Positions 1-9,038 of a stretch of DNA of 64,000 bases are shown in pieces. Each line of letters begins with the position of its first letter. Position 1 is the first letter of the stretch. Both the position numbers and the translations under genes were made by a program. This DNA is from Halobaculum saliterrae (GTDB lineage: Archaea; Halobacteriota; Halobacteria; Halobacteriales; Haloferacaceae). Location: assembly GCF_009831625.1 (NCBI RefSeq), contig NZ_WUUS01000013.1, positions 1 through 64,000 of the forward strand. Direction: 5' to 3'. The notes under the pieces were generated by a model. That model was not told where the DNA came from. It was given only the letters and a program-made list of their open reading frames with translations, and did no database searches.

Positions 1-1
1 C

Positions 2-1039
2 AGTATCGAACAAGCGGTAGAGCGGGGCATCGTCATCTTCGACGAGACCGTCTTCGAGCGCCTTCGGGACGTCGACGTCGTCGTCTTCGACAAGACGGGG
101 ACGCTCACGACCGGCCAGATGGATGTCCTCGAGGCGGATGCACCGTCGGATCTGCTTGCAATCGTCGCGGCCCTCGAACAGCGAGCATCCCACCCAGCGG
201 CCGACGCAATCGTGAATACGTTTGCACAAAGGAATCAGGAGGGCGATCGCTCAAGAGCCGATGGGGGGGTTGCCGATGGCAGTGACCACAAGTACGCAGC
301 GGACATCACTGAATTCACGAGCCACGCGACCGGCGTCGAAGGAGTCGTCGAGGACACGCGCGTTCTCGTCGGGAATCTCGATCTCTTCGCGGAACTGGGG
401 TGGTCGGTTAGCGAGCGGATCGAGACGCGTGCCGCAGAGGCACGAACGGCCGGTCACCTTCCGGTCGTCGTCGGTCGTGACGGTCATGCAGAGGGCGTCA
501 TCGTCGTGGGCGACGAACCACGGGTGGGTTGGGATGACACACTCACGCATCTGAATGACCGTGATATCGAGATCGTCGTTCTGACCGGTGATGACGAGGC
601 TGCCACTGACTTTCTCGACAGTCATCCTGCCGTCGATCACGTGTTTGCGGGGGTCCCGCCGGCAGGCAAGACCGCGACGATCCGGCGGTTACAGTCCCGG
701 GGACAGGTTACGATGGTTGGTGATGGAACGAACGATGCACCGGCTCTTGCGACCGCAGACCTGGGAATCTCGCTCGGTGGTGGAACGGCACTCGCGTCCG
801 ATGCCGCGGATATTTCTCTCGTCGATGACGATCTCGCAGCGGTGGGGACGACGTTCGACCTCGCAGATGCAGCTCGTCGGCGTGTCAAACAGAACAACGG
901 GCTAGCGCTGCTCTACAATGGGATCACGATTCCCCTTGCGGTGACGGGGTTGCTGAATCCGGTGTTTGCGATGGGAGCGGTCGTGGCGACCGGCGGTCTC
1001 CTCGCGGCGAATTCGTTTCGAGACCTGCTTACCGAGTAG
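2..1039 (+). CDS. Copper-type P1B ATPase, C-terminal part (5' end outside window)
   Basis: Open from base 2, so the N-terminal metal-binding and early membrane segments lie outside. It has the phosphorylation motif DKTGT (codons at about 89-103), the P1B-type SHP motif in the nucleotide-binding domain (about 187), and the hinge motif GDGTNDAP (about 719). The last membrane segments carry a YN pair followed by a Pro, which in this family is a Cu(I)-site signature. It should export copper by ATP hydrolysis at the cytoplasmic membrane. The copper oxidases and halocyanin-like protein downstream fit a copper-handling role. The family is clear; Cu versus another soft metal is inferred from the partial membrane domain. 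Confidence 0.9.
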   Translation, partial: SIEQAVERGIVIFDETVFERLRDVDVVVFDKTGTLTTGQMDVLEADAPSDLLAIVAALEQRASHPAADAIVNTFAQRNQEGDRSRADGGVADGSDHKYAADITEFTSHATGVEGVVEDTRVLVGNLDLFAELGWSVSERIETRAAEARTAGHLPVVVGRDGHAEGVIVVGDEPRVGWDDTLTHLNDRDIEIVVLTGDDEAATDFLDSHPAVDHVFAGVPPAGKTATIRRLQSRGQVTMVGDGTNDAPALATADLGISLGGGTALASDAADISLVDDDLAAVGTTFDLADAARRRVKQNNGLALLYNGITIPLAVTGLLNPVFAMGAVVATGGLLAANSFRDLLTE

Positions 1040-1102
1040 CGGCTCTAACCCCGCGAAGCGGCAGATACCTGCTGTAACCGGGTGGAGTCGGTTCCTATCG
1101 CT

Positions 1103-1297
1103 TCAGTTGAGAAGTTCGAAGACACTGAGGCCCGCGTACCCGACCGCAAAGCCCGCGACGATGATAGCTCCAGAGAAGATCTGGTAGAACGGGGTCGACA
1201 GGAGGAAGCCGGTCGCGAGGGTACCGACAACGATCAGTACCGCTGCCAGTACCAAAAACACGTACTGACGACGTTTCCCCTTCATATATTGAGACAT
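1103..1297 (-). CDS. Small two-TM membrane protein
   Basis: A 64-residue protein starting MSQYMKGKRR, a basic N-terminus followed by two hydrophobic segments (about residues 11-32 and 36-58). A start 27 bases upstream, at 1324, is also open, but the internal Met gives the more usual basic-then-hydrophobic arrangement. It follows the polytopic membrane gene at 1340-2551 on the same strand with a short gap, so the two are probably co-transcribed. Function is not recognisable. Confidence 0.5.
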   Translation of the reverse strand: MSQYMKGKRRQYVFLVLAAVLIVVGTLATGFLLSTPFYQIFSGAIIVAGFAVGYAGLSVFELLN

Positions 1298-1339
1298 TTG
1301 TCCCCCTTGGTACCGTGAGATCACGGTAGATACCTTACC

Positions 1340-2551
1340 TCAGTCGGCCGGGATGATGGCAGCCGATTGATCGGGCTGTCGGGCTGCTTGGACCGAGTAG
1401 ATCAGACTTCCGGTGAAGAGGACGAAGCTTCCAACGATGAATACTGCACTGAGCGGCGAGGCCGAATCGACGAAGACCCAGTAGAGAGGGGCGGCAATCG
1501 ATGGCCCGGCAGCAAGTACCGCGATCTTCGCAACGAGTGGCCCACAGCACCCACAGGTACACGTCCCGACGATTGCAGCACTTCCGGCGGTCCCTTCGGT
1601 CATGCCGGCTCGTTCCTCGACGCGCCAGTGCCGGGCGATGAGCGCGGCGTTCAATCCGATGAGTGCGCTCAGCATCCCGACGACGATGACCTGGCCGGGT
1701 GACAGGGCTAGGAAGAACGGGATATGTATGAACGGGAGATGCGGAATCGCGATTTCGAGCGTCGGCCACGATACTAGCTGATAGATTGCGGGTAGAACGA
1801 CGACCGTCACCTCTTCGGGGAAGCCCTCCTCGGGGAAAAACGAGAGGTATCCTGTTATAGAGACGAAAAAGAGTGCTAACACGACACCGACGCCGATGCC
1901 GAAGCGACGCGCAACTGGATCACGCATGACTGCGCGGATGACACTCCCTGCGTCCTTCCAGACGACATAACCGACCAGGATTGGCGTGCCGAGGACGATT
2001 GCGTACCCGAGTGGATGCGTATCGCTTGCCAGTCCTGGAAGGAGGTAGGGGTACGAGATCCACAATCCCATGAGGATGCCGAGGAACGTGTACCGTGGTC
2101 GGGATGGCCAGCGGAGCCACCCAACGACGAAGCTCGCGACCATGATGCCCAAGCCACTCAGCAGCGCCAGTGGCTGATACCACGCTCGGGGGAACGGCAT
2201 CGAACTCGCAGTATATGTCGGATCTGGGGAGAGCCCTTCGAAGAGTACAGCTCCGAGTGCAGTGATAGCGATACCGGCGAACACGCCGTACAGAGCGGTT
2301 GTCGCCGTGATCCGATCTGTCCGTTTGAGAAGGATGAATCCACCGAGAATAACGGCACCAACGAAAGCAATAATTACACCGTGTCCTTGCGAGAGTCCAC
2401 CGCTTCCGGTTGTACCGTGGGCGGACGCGACGGGAACCTGAGTGAGCGTAACAATCGCTGCGAGAAGTACAGAGAGTGGCCGAATAGATCCGATTCGAGA
2501 GGTCTGTCCACGGGAGGGGGCCCCACGTGGTTGACGCTCTTCTGGTGACAT
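1340..2551 (-). CDS. Polytopic membrane protein with CTCGCC motif
   Basis: 403 residues with about ten hydrophobic segments. After a signal-like first segment comes a short HGTTGSGG stretch, then membrane helices. Near residue 330 a cysteine cluster CTCGCC precedes the last two helices; such clusters commonly bind soft metals. The gene lies between a copper ATPase end and a halocyanin-like gene, so a role in copper handling or cofactor insertion is possible. That is inference from context; I do not recognise the family. Confidence 0.75.
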   Translation of the reverse strand: MSPEERQPRGAPSRGQTSRIGSIRPLSVLLAAIVTLTQVPVASAHGTTGSGGLSQGHGVIIAFVGAVILGGFILLKRTDRITATTALYGVFAGIAITALGAVLFEGLSPDPTYTASSMPFPRAWYQPLALLSGLGIMVASFVVGWLRWPSRPRYTFLGILMGLWISYPYLLPGLASDTHPLGYAIVLGTPILVGYVVWKDAGSVIRAVMRDPVARRFGIGVGVVLALFFVSITGYLSFFPEEGFPEEVTVVVLPAIYQLVSWPTLEIAIPHLPFIHIPFFLALSPGQVIVVGMLSALIGLNAALIARHWRVEERAGMTEGTAGSAAIVGTCTCGCCGPLVAKIAVLAAGPSIAAPLYWVFVDSASPLSAVFIVGSFVLFTGSLIYSVQAARQPDQSAAIIPAD

Positions 2552-2679
2552 TATTCTGTCTTGGACAGGGAGCCACTTCTACCTGACTGATTCACCCCTG
2601 ATATCCTGGGTTTGACTGTCGTTGGATCATGCTGGGTGTGGAAATATCCTCCTCCGAAAGTATGACCGGCACGGTGAAT

Positions 2680-3099
2680 TCACTCGCTGTCCAGACATAC
2701 GAGGAACTGTATATGCTTGAGGAACCAGACCGGAAGAACGGCTCCAACCACTGCAGCGAGTAGGAGACTATTCGCTGCTGTCCACACGATTTGCCCGAGG
2801 ACGGTGCTAATAATCAAGACGCCGTTGTACGCGATGGCATTCACCGCTAAATCGCCTCTCGACTCAGGCCGGGGCCACTTGATGAGACTGGGCTTGATCG
2901 CTGATGTCCGACCGGAAGCTACGGCGACAAGAAGCCCGAGTAAGCCGGATACAAACCATCCGAGAACAGCCGGTGGCCAGCTGTATACGACCGTGGCGGT
3001 GGCAAGGACAATCAGACACGGGCTGGTGATTGCACAGATCTCTACAGAGACATAACGGGTTAAAATGTGTTCCTCGGTTTCTTCTTGTGCGGTGGCCAT
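2680..3099 (-). CDS. Hypothetical membrane protein
   Basis: About 139 residues from the internal start MATAQEETEE; an upstream start at 3123 would add eight residues. Four hydrophobic segments are visible, in two pairs separated by a polar loop with RTSAIKPS and KWPRPESRGD. It begins just downstream of the tRNA-Glu-like gene on the same strand, so the tRNA promoter may serve both. No family recognised. Confidence 0.6.
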   Translation of the reverse strand: MATAQEETEEHILTRYVSVEICAITSPCLIVLATATVVYSWPPAVLGWFVSGLLGLLVAVASGRTSAIKPSLIKWPRPESRGDLAVNAIAYNGVLIISTVLGQIVWTAANSLLLAAVVGAVLPVWFLKHIQFLVCLDSE

Positions 3100-3138
3100 C
3101 TGTGAGGGTTCTGAGTAGAGCAATGGAACGACTGGGGA

Positions 3139-3213
3139 TACTCCGTCGAGGATTTGAACCTCGGTCCGCGACGTGAGATGCCGAGATGATTGTCCGAGCT
3201 ACACTAACGGAGC
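3139..3213 (-). tRNA. tRNA-Glu (anticodon CTC), divergent copy
   Basis: Read on the minus strand, 75 nt fold as a tRNA. The acceptor stem GCTCCGT/ACGGAGT has a terminal G-T pair and discriminator A. D-loop GG and the A14 position are kept. The anticodon loop is ATCTCAC (CTC, Glu), and the T-arm CGAGG-TTCAAAT-CCTCG is perfect. Length and layout match haloarchaeal tRNA-Glu. Departures from the norm are a T27-C43 mismatch, a G30-T40 wobble, A instead of a pyrimidine at position 32, and the G1-T72 pair. It may be a functional accessory tRNA or a decaying copy. Confidence 0.7.
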
Positions 3214-3311
3214 ATCTCGAACTTGTGGCCCCAGTACTTCAAATTCAGGCGGTGTCCTGTTCACTGGGAATCCGCCGTTTCCGCTTATCCTGAGGGCTTT
3301 GATATCCCGGT

Positions 3312-3875
3312 ATGGAACGTCGACAAGTTCTCAAGACAGCTGGAATCCTTGCAACAGGTGGCGTAACTGGTCTCGCAGGATGTAGCAGCTCGGGGAACGG
3401 GGACGGTGGCGACGAGCCGACCACGACCGCAACGCAGGAGACGGCTGGTGGGTCGGGCGACTCGAATACTGTCATGATGGTCACCGAAGGGAGCGAGTAT
3501 TATTTCGATCCAATCGGGCTGTTCGTCGAATCAGGGGAGACGGTCACGTTCGAAATCCAGAGTGGGAGCCACTCAGCAACCGCTTACAAAGAGGGCACGA
3601 GTTCGGCCTCAGTAACTCGGATCCCCGAGGAAGCGGAGGCGTTCAATAGTGAAACGCTGAGCGAACAGGGTGCGACCTACGAGCATACGTTCGAGACCAC
3701 GGGGACGTACGATTACTTCTGTATCCCGCACAAGTCCTTGGGGATGGTCGGTCGAATCGTCGTCGGTGAACCTGGCGGTCCCGCGGAGGGAAGTATGCCG
3801 CCGGACGGCGACGTTCCTGAAAGCCAGACCATCGTCGATCAAGGCAGCGTCTCGTACAGCTCGTTCTCCGGGTAG
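3312..3875 (+). CDS. Halocyanin/plastocyanin-like blue copper lipoprotein
   Basis: 187 residues. A signal sequence with lipobox LAGC (Cys near residue 25) and a Gly/Asp/Thr-rich linker lead into a cupredoxin domain. Type 1 copper ligands are visible: His in SHSATAY (about residue 80), then Cys137, His140 and Met145 in FCIPHKSLGM. It should be an extracytoplasmic one-electron carrier anchored by lipid. The neighbouring multicopper oxidase and the half-size heme A synthase suggest a link to respiratory or copper redox chemistry. A short Gly/Pro-rich tail follows the domain. Confidence 0.88.
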   Translation: MERRQVLKTAGILATGGVTGLAGCSSSGNGDGGDEPTTTATQETAGGSGDSNTVMMVTEGSEYYFDPIGLFVESGETVTFEIQSGSHSATAYKEGTSSASVTRIPEEAEAFNSETLSEQGATYEHTFETTGTYDYFCIPHKSLGMVGRIVVGEPGGPAEGSMPPDGDVPESQTIVDQGSVSYSSFSG

Positions 3876-3978
3876 GCGGTCGCGTACCCTGCGAACTGTG
3901 CGCTCCGGAATCACTTGTACACCATATGGTCGACACTAACAGTGCTTCGGATCGCCAGTATAGAGACACACGCTGTCG

Positions 3979-4733
3979 ATGACGCTCGCACAAGGCTCGT
4001 GGCCGACATACACGGATGCTGCCCTCGATAGTGTTCGGCGAGAACGACGCGAGGTCGAACGCGAATGTCGAGCCTTCCAACGGTTTCGCCAGCGTATTCA
4101 GACCGTCGACACACAGACTCCTCAGTTCGAACGGTCCGTTGTTGGAGTGGATCAGAACCTTACATCCGAAGAGAAGTCGATTCGTGATACCATCGAGCCG
4201 TGGTATCATGATACTGTGATGGCGGTCGACCACTACGGCGACGTGTACGGTGATTCGTTCGAGGAGAGCCTCAGTGCCGAATTCGGTGTCGACGTGCTGG
4301 TTCTAATTTCGGAAGCGACTACGTTCTCACCGTTCATCAAACAACGACTCCTCGAGGCGGCACAGCAGTGTATTGACAACCGCCGGGTCTTTTTGAAGAC
4401 GCTCCAGTGGCTGAATTCACTACGCTCAAAGACGCGCAATCTACAGCTCAGGAGATTCGAGAGGCGATAGTAGAACTTGATTCTACAGGATTTCAGGGGA
4501 TCTCAGATACTGAACTGACTGATCGATACGACTCACTTCACACGTTGAATGGTGAATGTAAGAGCTGGATTCAGCAACGGCAGGAGAAAATCCACGCTCA
4601 TCGAATCGATCGGTCGGCAGACGTGGATGCCTACACTGACCTTTGTACGTACCTCTATGAGGGTCCGGAGGTTGACTATCCGGTATTGGCGACGTTTGTC
4701 GATATCTTGGAGATCATCTCCCAATATGAGTAG
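3979..4733 (+). pseudogene. DUF7260-like gene, frameshifted
   Basis: Two overlapping reading frames read as one haloarchaeal protein of about 250 residues. The first (3979-4470) has an Arg/Glu-rich start, then EPWYHDTVMAVDHY and EFGVDVLVLISEAT. The second (about 4407-4733) continues with a helical stretch and ends DLCTYLYEGPEVDYPVLAT, which I recall as the usual C-terminus of the DUF7260 family. The join falls near 4400-4410, where frame 1 ends its recognisable part. A single indel would restore it, so this is a frameshift or sequence error. The function of the family is unknown. Confidence 0.55.
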
Positions 4734-5016
4734 TTCTCTCTTTCACCTCCTACTCAGTCTTAACGTCCTCCCATGGCTGAACAGTAGTTGCTGAGTTGGC
4801 TGCGATTAGTGCTGGCAAATTCGGCGATGGAATCGAAGGACCCCGTGGACTAGGTGCACGACTCTCAGAATTGGCGTGAGTGGGCGTCAAACACATCAAA
4901 TAATCGACTTCATCAACTACTGTGAAGGGGTGGGCTTCCGCTCGCCCCGTGTCAGTGCCGGTTTCCAGCAAATCTACTTTGTTAACGGTTTTATCTATCC
5001 GGTCACAACAGCACAT

Positions 5017-5202
5017 ATGGGATTTGACTTCGTGCGCTCGGTGGCTCCCCTCGTCGTTATTGTCGCCGTCGCGGCGATTGCGCTCACGACCGTGATGACT
5101 TCCTCGACAGTCTTCATGATGGTTCTGCCCTCGATGATTGTCTTCTCGGTCATCGCGTTCTTCCTGGGAATGAAACATGGCGAGTTCCGCGCGAGTCCAT
5201 AA
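5017..5202 (+). CDS. Small membrane protein (DUF7333-like)
   Basis: 61 residues starting MGFDFVRSVAP, with two hydrophobic segments separated by the turn TVMTSSTVFMM and a tail MKHGEFRASP. This layout fits a small haloarchaeal two-TM family I recall as DUF7333. An upstream in-frame start at 4876 exists, but the AT-rich stretch tttatcta near 4990 is about 25 bases before 5017 and could be the TATA element of a leaderless transcript. The 4734-5016 gap holds no clear gene. Confidence 0.6.
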   Translation: MGFDFVRSVAPLVVIVAVAAIALTTVMTSSTVFMMVLPSMIVFSVIAFFLGMKHGEFRASP

Positions 5203-5383
5203 TAGGCCGACCCTGTAGCCGAAATCCGCTAGGTTGCGGTCCATACCAGCCCCAACTGTGTCGATTCAGATTATTGCGACGACCGGTTCACAACTCCCGA
5301 TAACAGGGCTCAAACCACCACAGCGAGTCTAACTACACCAATACTCGATGTTTGCGATAACGTCTGTAGTTACGAATAGGTTT

Positions 5384-6244
5384 CTATGTGATCCGAACCT
5401 GCTGTTCGCGGCCTTCTCCTGGCCATAGCATACGGTAGGTCATATCTGGTTCATCATCGCCAGTTTCGTCGTCTCCAGGACTTCGCACTTCGAAGGTGTC
5501 AGTCAAGGACCACTCAACGGTCTCCTCACCGGGAATCGGGCGTGAAATAGCTGCAACTGGTGCGTAGTCGATTCCACCGCCGGTCCGATTCAGACCGGCA
5601 ACAAACCGTGTTTGTTGGTCGCTGTTATTTGTGATGGTGAACGTGATTTCAGGCTCGATGCCAGCGGAGACCGTCTCGGGAACCGACCACTCGACAGTCA
5701 GCGTTGGCTCCGGAGCGGTAAGTCGGGCCTGTAGCGTAGAGTCTGGCTGCCATTCTCCCCCCGGCCAATGAAGACTGATGTCGGTCGTGTCCCTGCTTTC
5801 GGGTAAATTAAAAAGAACCCAGCCATTCCCGGTTTCGGCATCGTATCGGTGTTCCTTATCATCGTACAAGCGGTAAAGATCTCGAGCACCTCGGGCTTCT
5901 GACGGACCGAATTCTTCGCCGTCGAACCGGAATACGAGGTCGGATCGGGCGGGTGGCTCGCCGGTGGTCACCGACAACTCCAAGAAAAGAAACTGCCCAC
6001 GGTCGTTGATACCGAGTGAATCTGCGGTTGCCAGCTTGACGATCGCAGGTTGAAGCGCATCCAGTTCTACGGAGAGATGTGAGCTATCTACCGCTTCTGT
6101 CGGCGTCTGCGTGGGTGTCCCAGTTTGGGTGTTAGATATCTCACTGCCGTTTGAACTCGGCCTTTCAGAATCACCAGTACAGCCAGCTAATCCGCCAACT
6201 GTTGCACCACACAGAGCAAGTAGGTGTCGGCGTCTCATGCGCAT
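5384..6244 (-). CDS. Predicted secreted lipoprotein
   Basis: About 286 residues. It starts MRMRRRHLLALCG with a lipobox LAGC, then a Ser/Thr/Pro linker. The mature part is beta-rich and contains PEPTLTVEWSVPETVSAGIEPEITFTI in separable blocks, a CARDB-like or immunoglobulin-like pattern common in haloarchaeal surface lipoproteins. The longer open start at 6319 places the signal too far inside and is less likely. No enzymatic motif seen. It stands alone between oppositely oriented or unrelated genes. Confidence 0.75.
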   Translation of the reverse strand: MRMRRRHLLALCGATVGGLAGCTGDSERPSSNGSEISNTQTGTPTQTPTEAVDSSHLSVELDALQPAIVKLATADSLGINDRGQFLFLELSVTTGEPPARSDLVFRFDGEEFGPSEARGARDLYRLYDDKEHRYDAETGNGWVLFNLPESRDTTDISLHWPGGEWQPDSTLQARLTAPEPTLTVEWSVPETVSAGIEPEITFTITNNSDQQTRFVAGLNRTGGGIDYAPVAAISRPIPGEETVEWSLTDTFEVRSPGDDETGDDEPDMTYRMLWPGEGREQQVRIT

Positions 6245-6467
6245 GTGATACAGCCATTTCAGTAAGTGTTTTCGGGAGACTGTGGGGAAATTTTGAGCCA
6301 TAAATAAACTCTGTTCCACACCGGGAGGCCCCGTTCATAACGATAGCCCGCTGTACTCGACTAGTCTGGGATACTGTCTCCTGAAGTGAATTAAGCCGGA
6401 TTCCACCAGAGCCGGGTAACTACTATTATTCGACAAGATCCAGTCCTGGTCGTCGTGTAGAGAGTCT

Positions 6468-7622
6468 CTACGTGGAGTAACCGGCGTACTCCATAAGCTG
6501 GTTGAAGATGTCCGTATCCATGACGGACCGATAGACCACGCCGGTAAGCATCCCGCCGGGATAGAACGTGCCGTTCATGACGTGGTTGACCTTGTGGCAG
6601 TGCATCAGGTAGATGCCGGGGTCTGCATCGGCAGTAAATTCGATCGTGTGTCGTTCAGCGGGGGCGACGTTCGTGACGTCCATGTCGTGGCGGGCAGCCT
6701 CCGGAATCGTTCCGCCGTCCTTTTCGACACGCTGGAAGCGGTGGTTATGGATATGCATCGGGTGCGACATGTATCCGCCGTTGACGAGGTGGATGCGAAC
6801 TGAGTCGCCCTCGTCGACGATGATCGGTGACCCTTCTTCGGGGTGCAGCGTTCGGGGTGCGCTCTTCCCGTTGACGGTGAACACGTCCGGATTGCGACTG
6901 GCCGAATTGTAGGTAAAGTCCGCCTCCCTGGCCCACTTTCGCGGAACCCGCGAATCCCAGTCTTTGACCGTCATGAAGTATTCGCGGTCCCCTGGTTCGT
7001 AGCTTTCGGGATCGACTCGGTAGATCCCGTACATGCCCATGTCGATATGCCGGTGGGTCTGGAAGTGACAATGGTAGAAATGCGTTCCAGGGATGTTTGC
7101 GGGAATCTCGTAGGTGTGTGTCTCCCCTGGCGGAACCTGAATGCCGGTCGTCGTCGGGACGCCGTCGTTCTCCCACGTCTTGCGAACTCCGTGGAAGTGA
7201 ATCGTGTGGGGACGTCGGCCATCGGTGTTGTCGAGTGTCACCTCCATCGCGTTACCCTCGGTCGTTCTGAGAATTGGGCCTGGGACGCTGGGGTCGTTGT
7301 CGTCGGCCTGGAACGCCCAGACGCGTGGGAATTCGACGGGCCCACCCATTGTATCGAGCGGGTGGACGGCGTGGCGGGCCTGCTGAGTTCGCATCGTCAC
7401 TTCGCCGCCCTGCTCGTCGACGTTGACGACTGTTGGAGGGCTGGTGTAGGAGAGATTAGGCGAGTCAGTTTGTGTCCGCGTGGGCGTATCGCTCGTTGCT
7501 GCTGGCTCGTTGGCTCCGCCCGCAGAACAGCCTGCTAACGAAGCGATACCAGTCGCGCCAGTTGCTGCGAGAAACTCACGACGGGACAGTCCGGTTCCGG
7601 GTGCGCCGAAACGTGTGGTCAT
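6468..7622 (-). CDS. Multicopper oxidase, Tat-exported
   Basis: 384 residues. The N-terminus has the Tat motif SRREFLAA and a lipobox SLAGC. Two cupredoxin domains follow. Copper-ligand blocks are HTIHFHG, HFYHCHFQTHRHIDMGM, HPMHIHNHRF and HCHKVNHVMNG. A Cys-containing HCH occurs in both domains, so both could hold a type 1 site, with the trinuclear cluster between them. The family oxidises Cu(I), Fe(II), Mn(II) or phenolics with O2 outside the cell. Near a copper ATPase, cuprous oxidase is the likeliest role. Confidence 0.9.
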   Translation of the reverse strand: MTTRFGAPGTGLSRREFLAATGATGIASLAGCSAGGANEPAATSDTPTRTQTDSPNLSYTSPPTVVNVDEQGGEVTMRTQQARHAVHPLDTMGGPVEFPRVWAFQADDNDPSVPGPILRTTEGNAMEVTLDNTDGRRPHTIHFHGVRKTWENDGVPTTTGIQVPPGETHTYEIPANIPGTHFYHCHFQTHRHIDMGMYGIYRVDPESYEPGDREYFMTVKDWDSRVPRKWAREADFTYNSASRNPDVFTVNGKSAPRTLHPEEGSPIIVDEGDSVRIHLVNGGYMSHPMHIHNHRFQRVEKDGGTIPEAARHDMDVTNVAPAERHTIEFTADADPGIYLMHCHKVNHVMNGTFYPGGMLTGVVYRSVMDTDIFNQLMEYAGYST

Positions 7623-7790
7623 AATACACTCGGCATTTTGGTTGGCCTAAACATAGGGCGACTGCGGTGTCCCAATTCACGGGACAGCGCGTGGATATGT
7701 TCGGCAAAAGGCGAATGGGGATGGCGGCTTTTCATTTATACTTGTTCGCCGTTAGGAGTCTGAAATTGAGGCGACAAAGTGGTCAGATTT

Positions 7791-8516
7791 TTAGAGTCCG
7801 CCCGTCGCCGTCAGATAGGCCCCTGCGAACTGCACCGCGTTATACGTCCCGTGAATCACAGCCGGTACTGCGATATTGTCCGTGTACTCGTATGCTGCTC
7901 CCAGTACGAGGGCCAGAACGAATGCGATACCGATGTACACCAGTTTGCCTTCCCCTGACAACGAGAAGAGATGGATCGATGCGAACAGAGCACTTGCGAG
8001 GATGATTGCCCGAGCCGGATGGAGACTTTCACGTAGGGTGCCCTGTACGAGGCCCCGGAACAACAGTTCTTCTCCCGGGCCGACCAACAGGAACTGGAGG
8101 GGGATCAGAAGAAGGAATACACTCGGATTTTGCCGCCCGACCTCGACGATCTGATTCTGAGCCGAGTTCAGACCGAGGGCTGTGATTACTGAGGACGCCA
8201 CAAAGAGCAACCCCAAAATCGCTATACTCCCGCCAACAATCACCGCCCCATCACGTTTGCCAGGGAGACGAACTGGAACGAATCCAAATCCGAGATCACG
8301 GCCTTTGAGATAGAGAATGGCGATGCCCCCAAACGTCACTCCTTGAAGGAAGAACGTACTCACAACCAGTCTGAGGGCTGGGCGCGATGCGAGATCGACT
8401 CCGAACAACCCGACGACTGTCGCGACGGCAAGGATTACGATAGCCCCCGCGACGTATGACCCATACGTGAGACCAATCGCCGAGGCGACGGACCGGAAGC
8501 GAGATATCGACGACAT
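7791..8516 (-). CDS. CPBP-family intramembrane metalloprotease
   Basis: 241 residues, about eight hydrophobic segments. The three CPBP motifs are present in order: EELLFRG (EExxxR), FASIHLF (FxxxH), and HGTYNAVQF (HxxxN). These residues bind the zinc and catalyse intramembrane cleavage in Rce1-type enzymes. A close paralogue lies at 16137-16865. Substrates are unknown; maturation of surface or lipid-modified proteins is possible. Confidence 0.88.
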   Translation of the reverse strand: MSSISRFRSVASAIGLTYGSYVAGAIVILAVATVVGLFGVDLASRPALRLVVSTFFLQGVTFGGIAILYLKGRDLGFGFVPVRLPGKRDGAVIVGGSIAILGLLFVASSVITALGLNSAQNQIVEVGRQNPSVFLLLIPLQFLLVGPGEELLFRGLVQGTLRESLHPARAIILASALFASIHLFSLSGEGKLVYIGIAFVLALVLGAAYEYTDNIAVPAVIHGTYNAVQFAGAYLTATGGL

Positions 8517-8614
8517 TAATCAGATGTGAGCGTAGGGCTCCACCCTACAAGCTGGCTTCGATAGGTCGATTCCGGCGCTATTCATTCCAAGACATCCCGC
8601 GGTAGTGATTTTGT

Positions 8615-9031
8615 TCATAGCTGACGTTCAGGTTCGACGAGGTTGGATCCAGCGAGGACTGTAATCGTCACGAGCACGAACGCGATGAGTGAGAGATTCG
8701 GAATCGTGAGTCCGAGCACCGGAGCCTGCCACTGGACGACTGCACAGGGACCAGCAAAGGTGCATGAGGCCGTCGTTGCTTGGAGTACGGAGTGATATCC
8801 CGCGATTGAAGCGCCCACTACGGATAATGGCACGACTGTTCGCCAGATGGTGTTGTGGCTCTCGAGGGCGGCAACGCCGAGCACGACGACGAGCGGATAC
8901 ATGAGGATACGTTGGTACCAGCAGAGGGTACACGGAACGAGACCGAGGCCGAGACTGAACCAGAGGCTTCCCAGGGTCGCAACTGCCGCGACGCCTGCCC
9001 CGCCTGCAAGCCAGAATCGTCCGTCGGACAT
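8615..9031 (-). CDS. dsbB: Disulfide bond formation protein DsbB
   Basis: About 138 residues from MSDGRFWLAGG; a start at 9058 would add nine residues and overlap the upstream gene. Four TM helices. The first periplasm-facing loop has CTLC (about residues 34-37) and the second has the pair CTFAGPC (about 90-96). These are the two redox pairs that pass electrons from DsbA to quinone. It directly follows the DsbA-like gene on the same strand, so the pair is an operon that makes disulfides in exported proteins, plausibly the copper proteins nearby. Confidence 0.88.
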   Translation of the reverse strand: MSDGRFWLAGGAGVAAVATLGSLWFSLGLGLVPCTLCWYQRILMYPLVVVLGVAALESHNTIWRTVVPLSVVGASIAGYHSVLQATTASCTFAGPCAVVQWQAPVLGLTIPNLSLIAFVLVTITVLAGSNLVEPERQL

Positions 9032-9038
9032 CCATGAC

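Noticed and set aside
4734-5016. Frame ending KFGDGIEGPRGLGARLSELA
   Set aside because: It resembles a protein end but is open for only about 30 codons before a stop and has no start; kept as possible debris.
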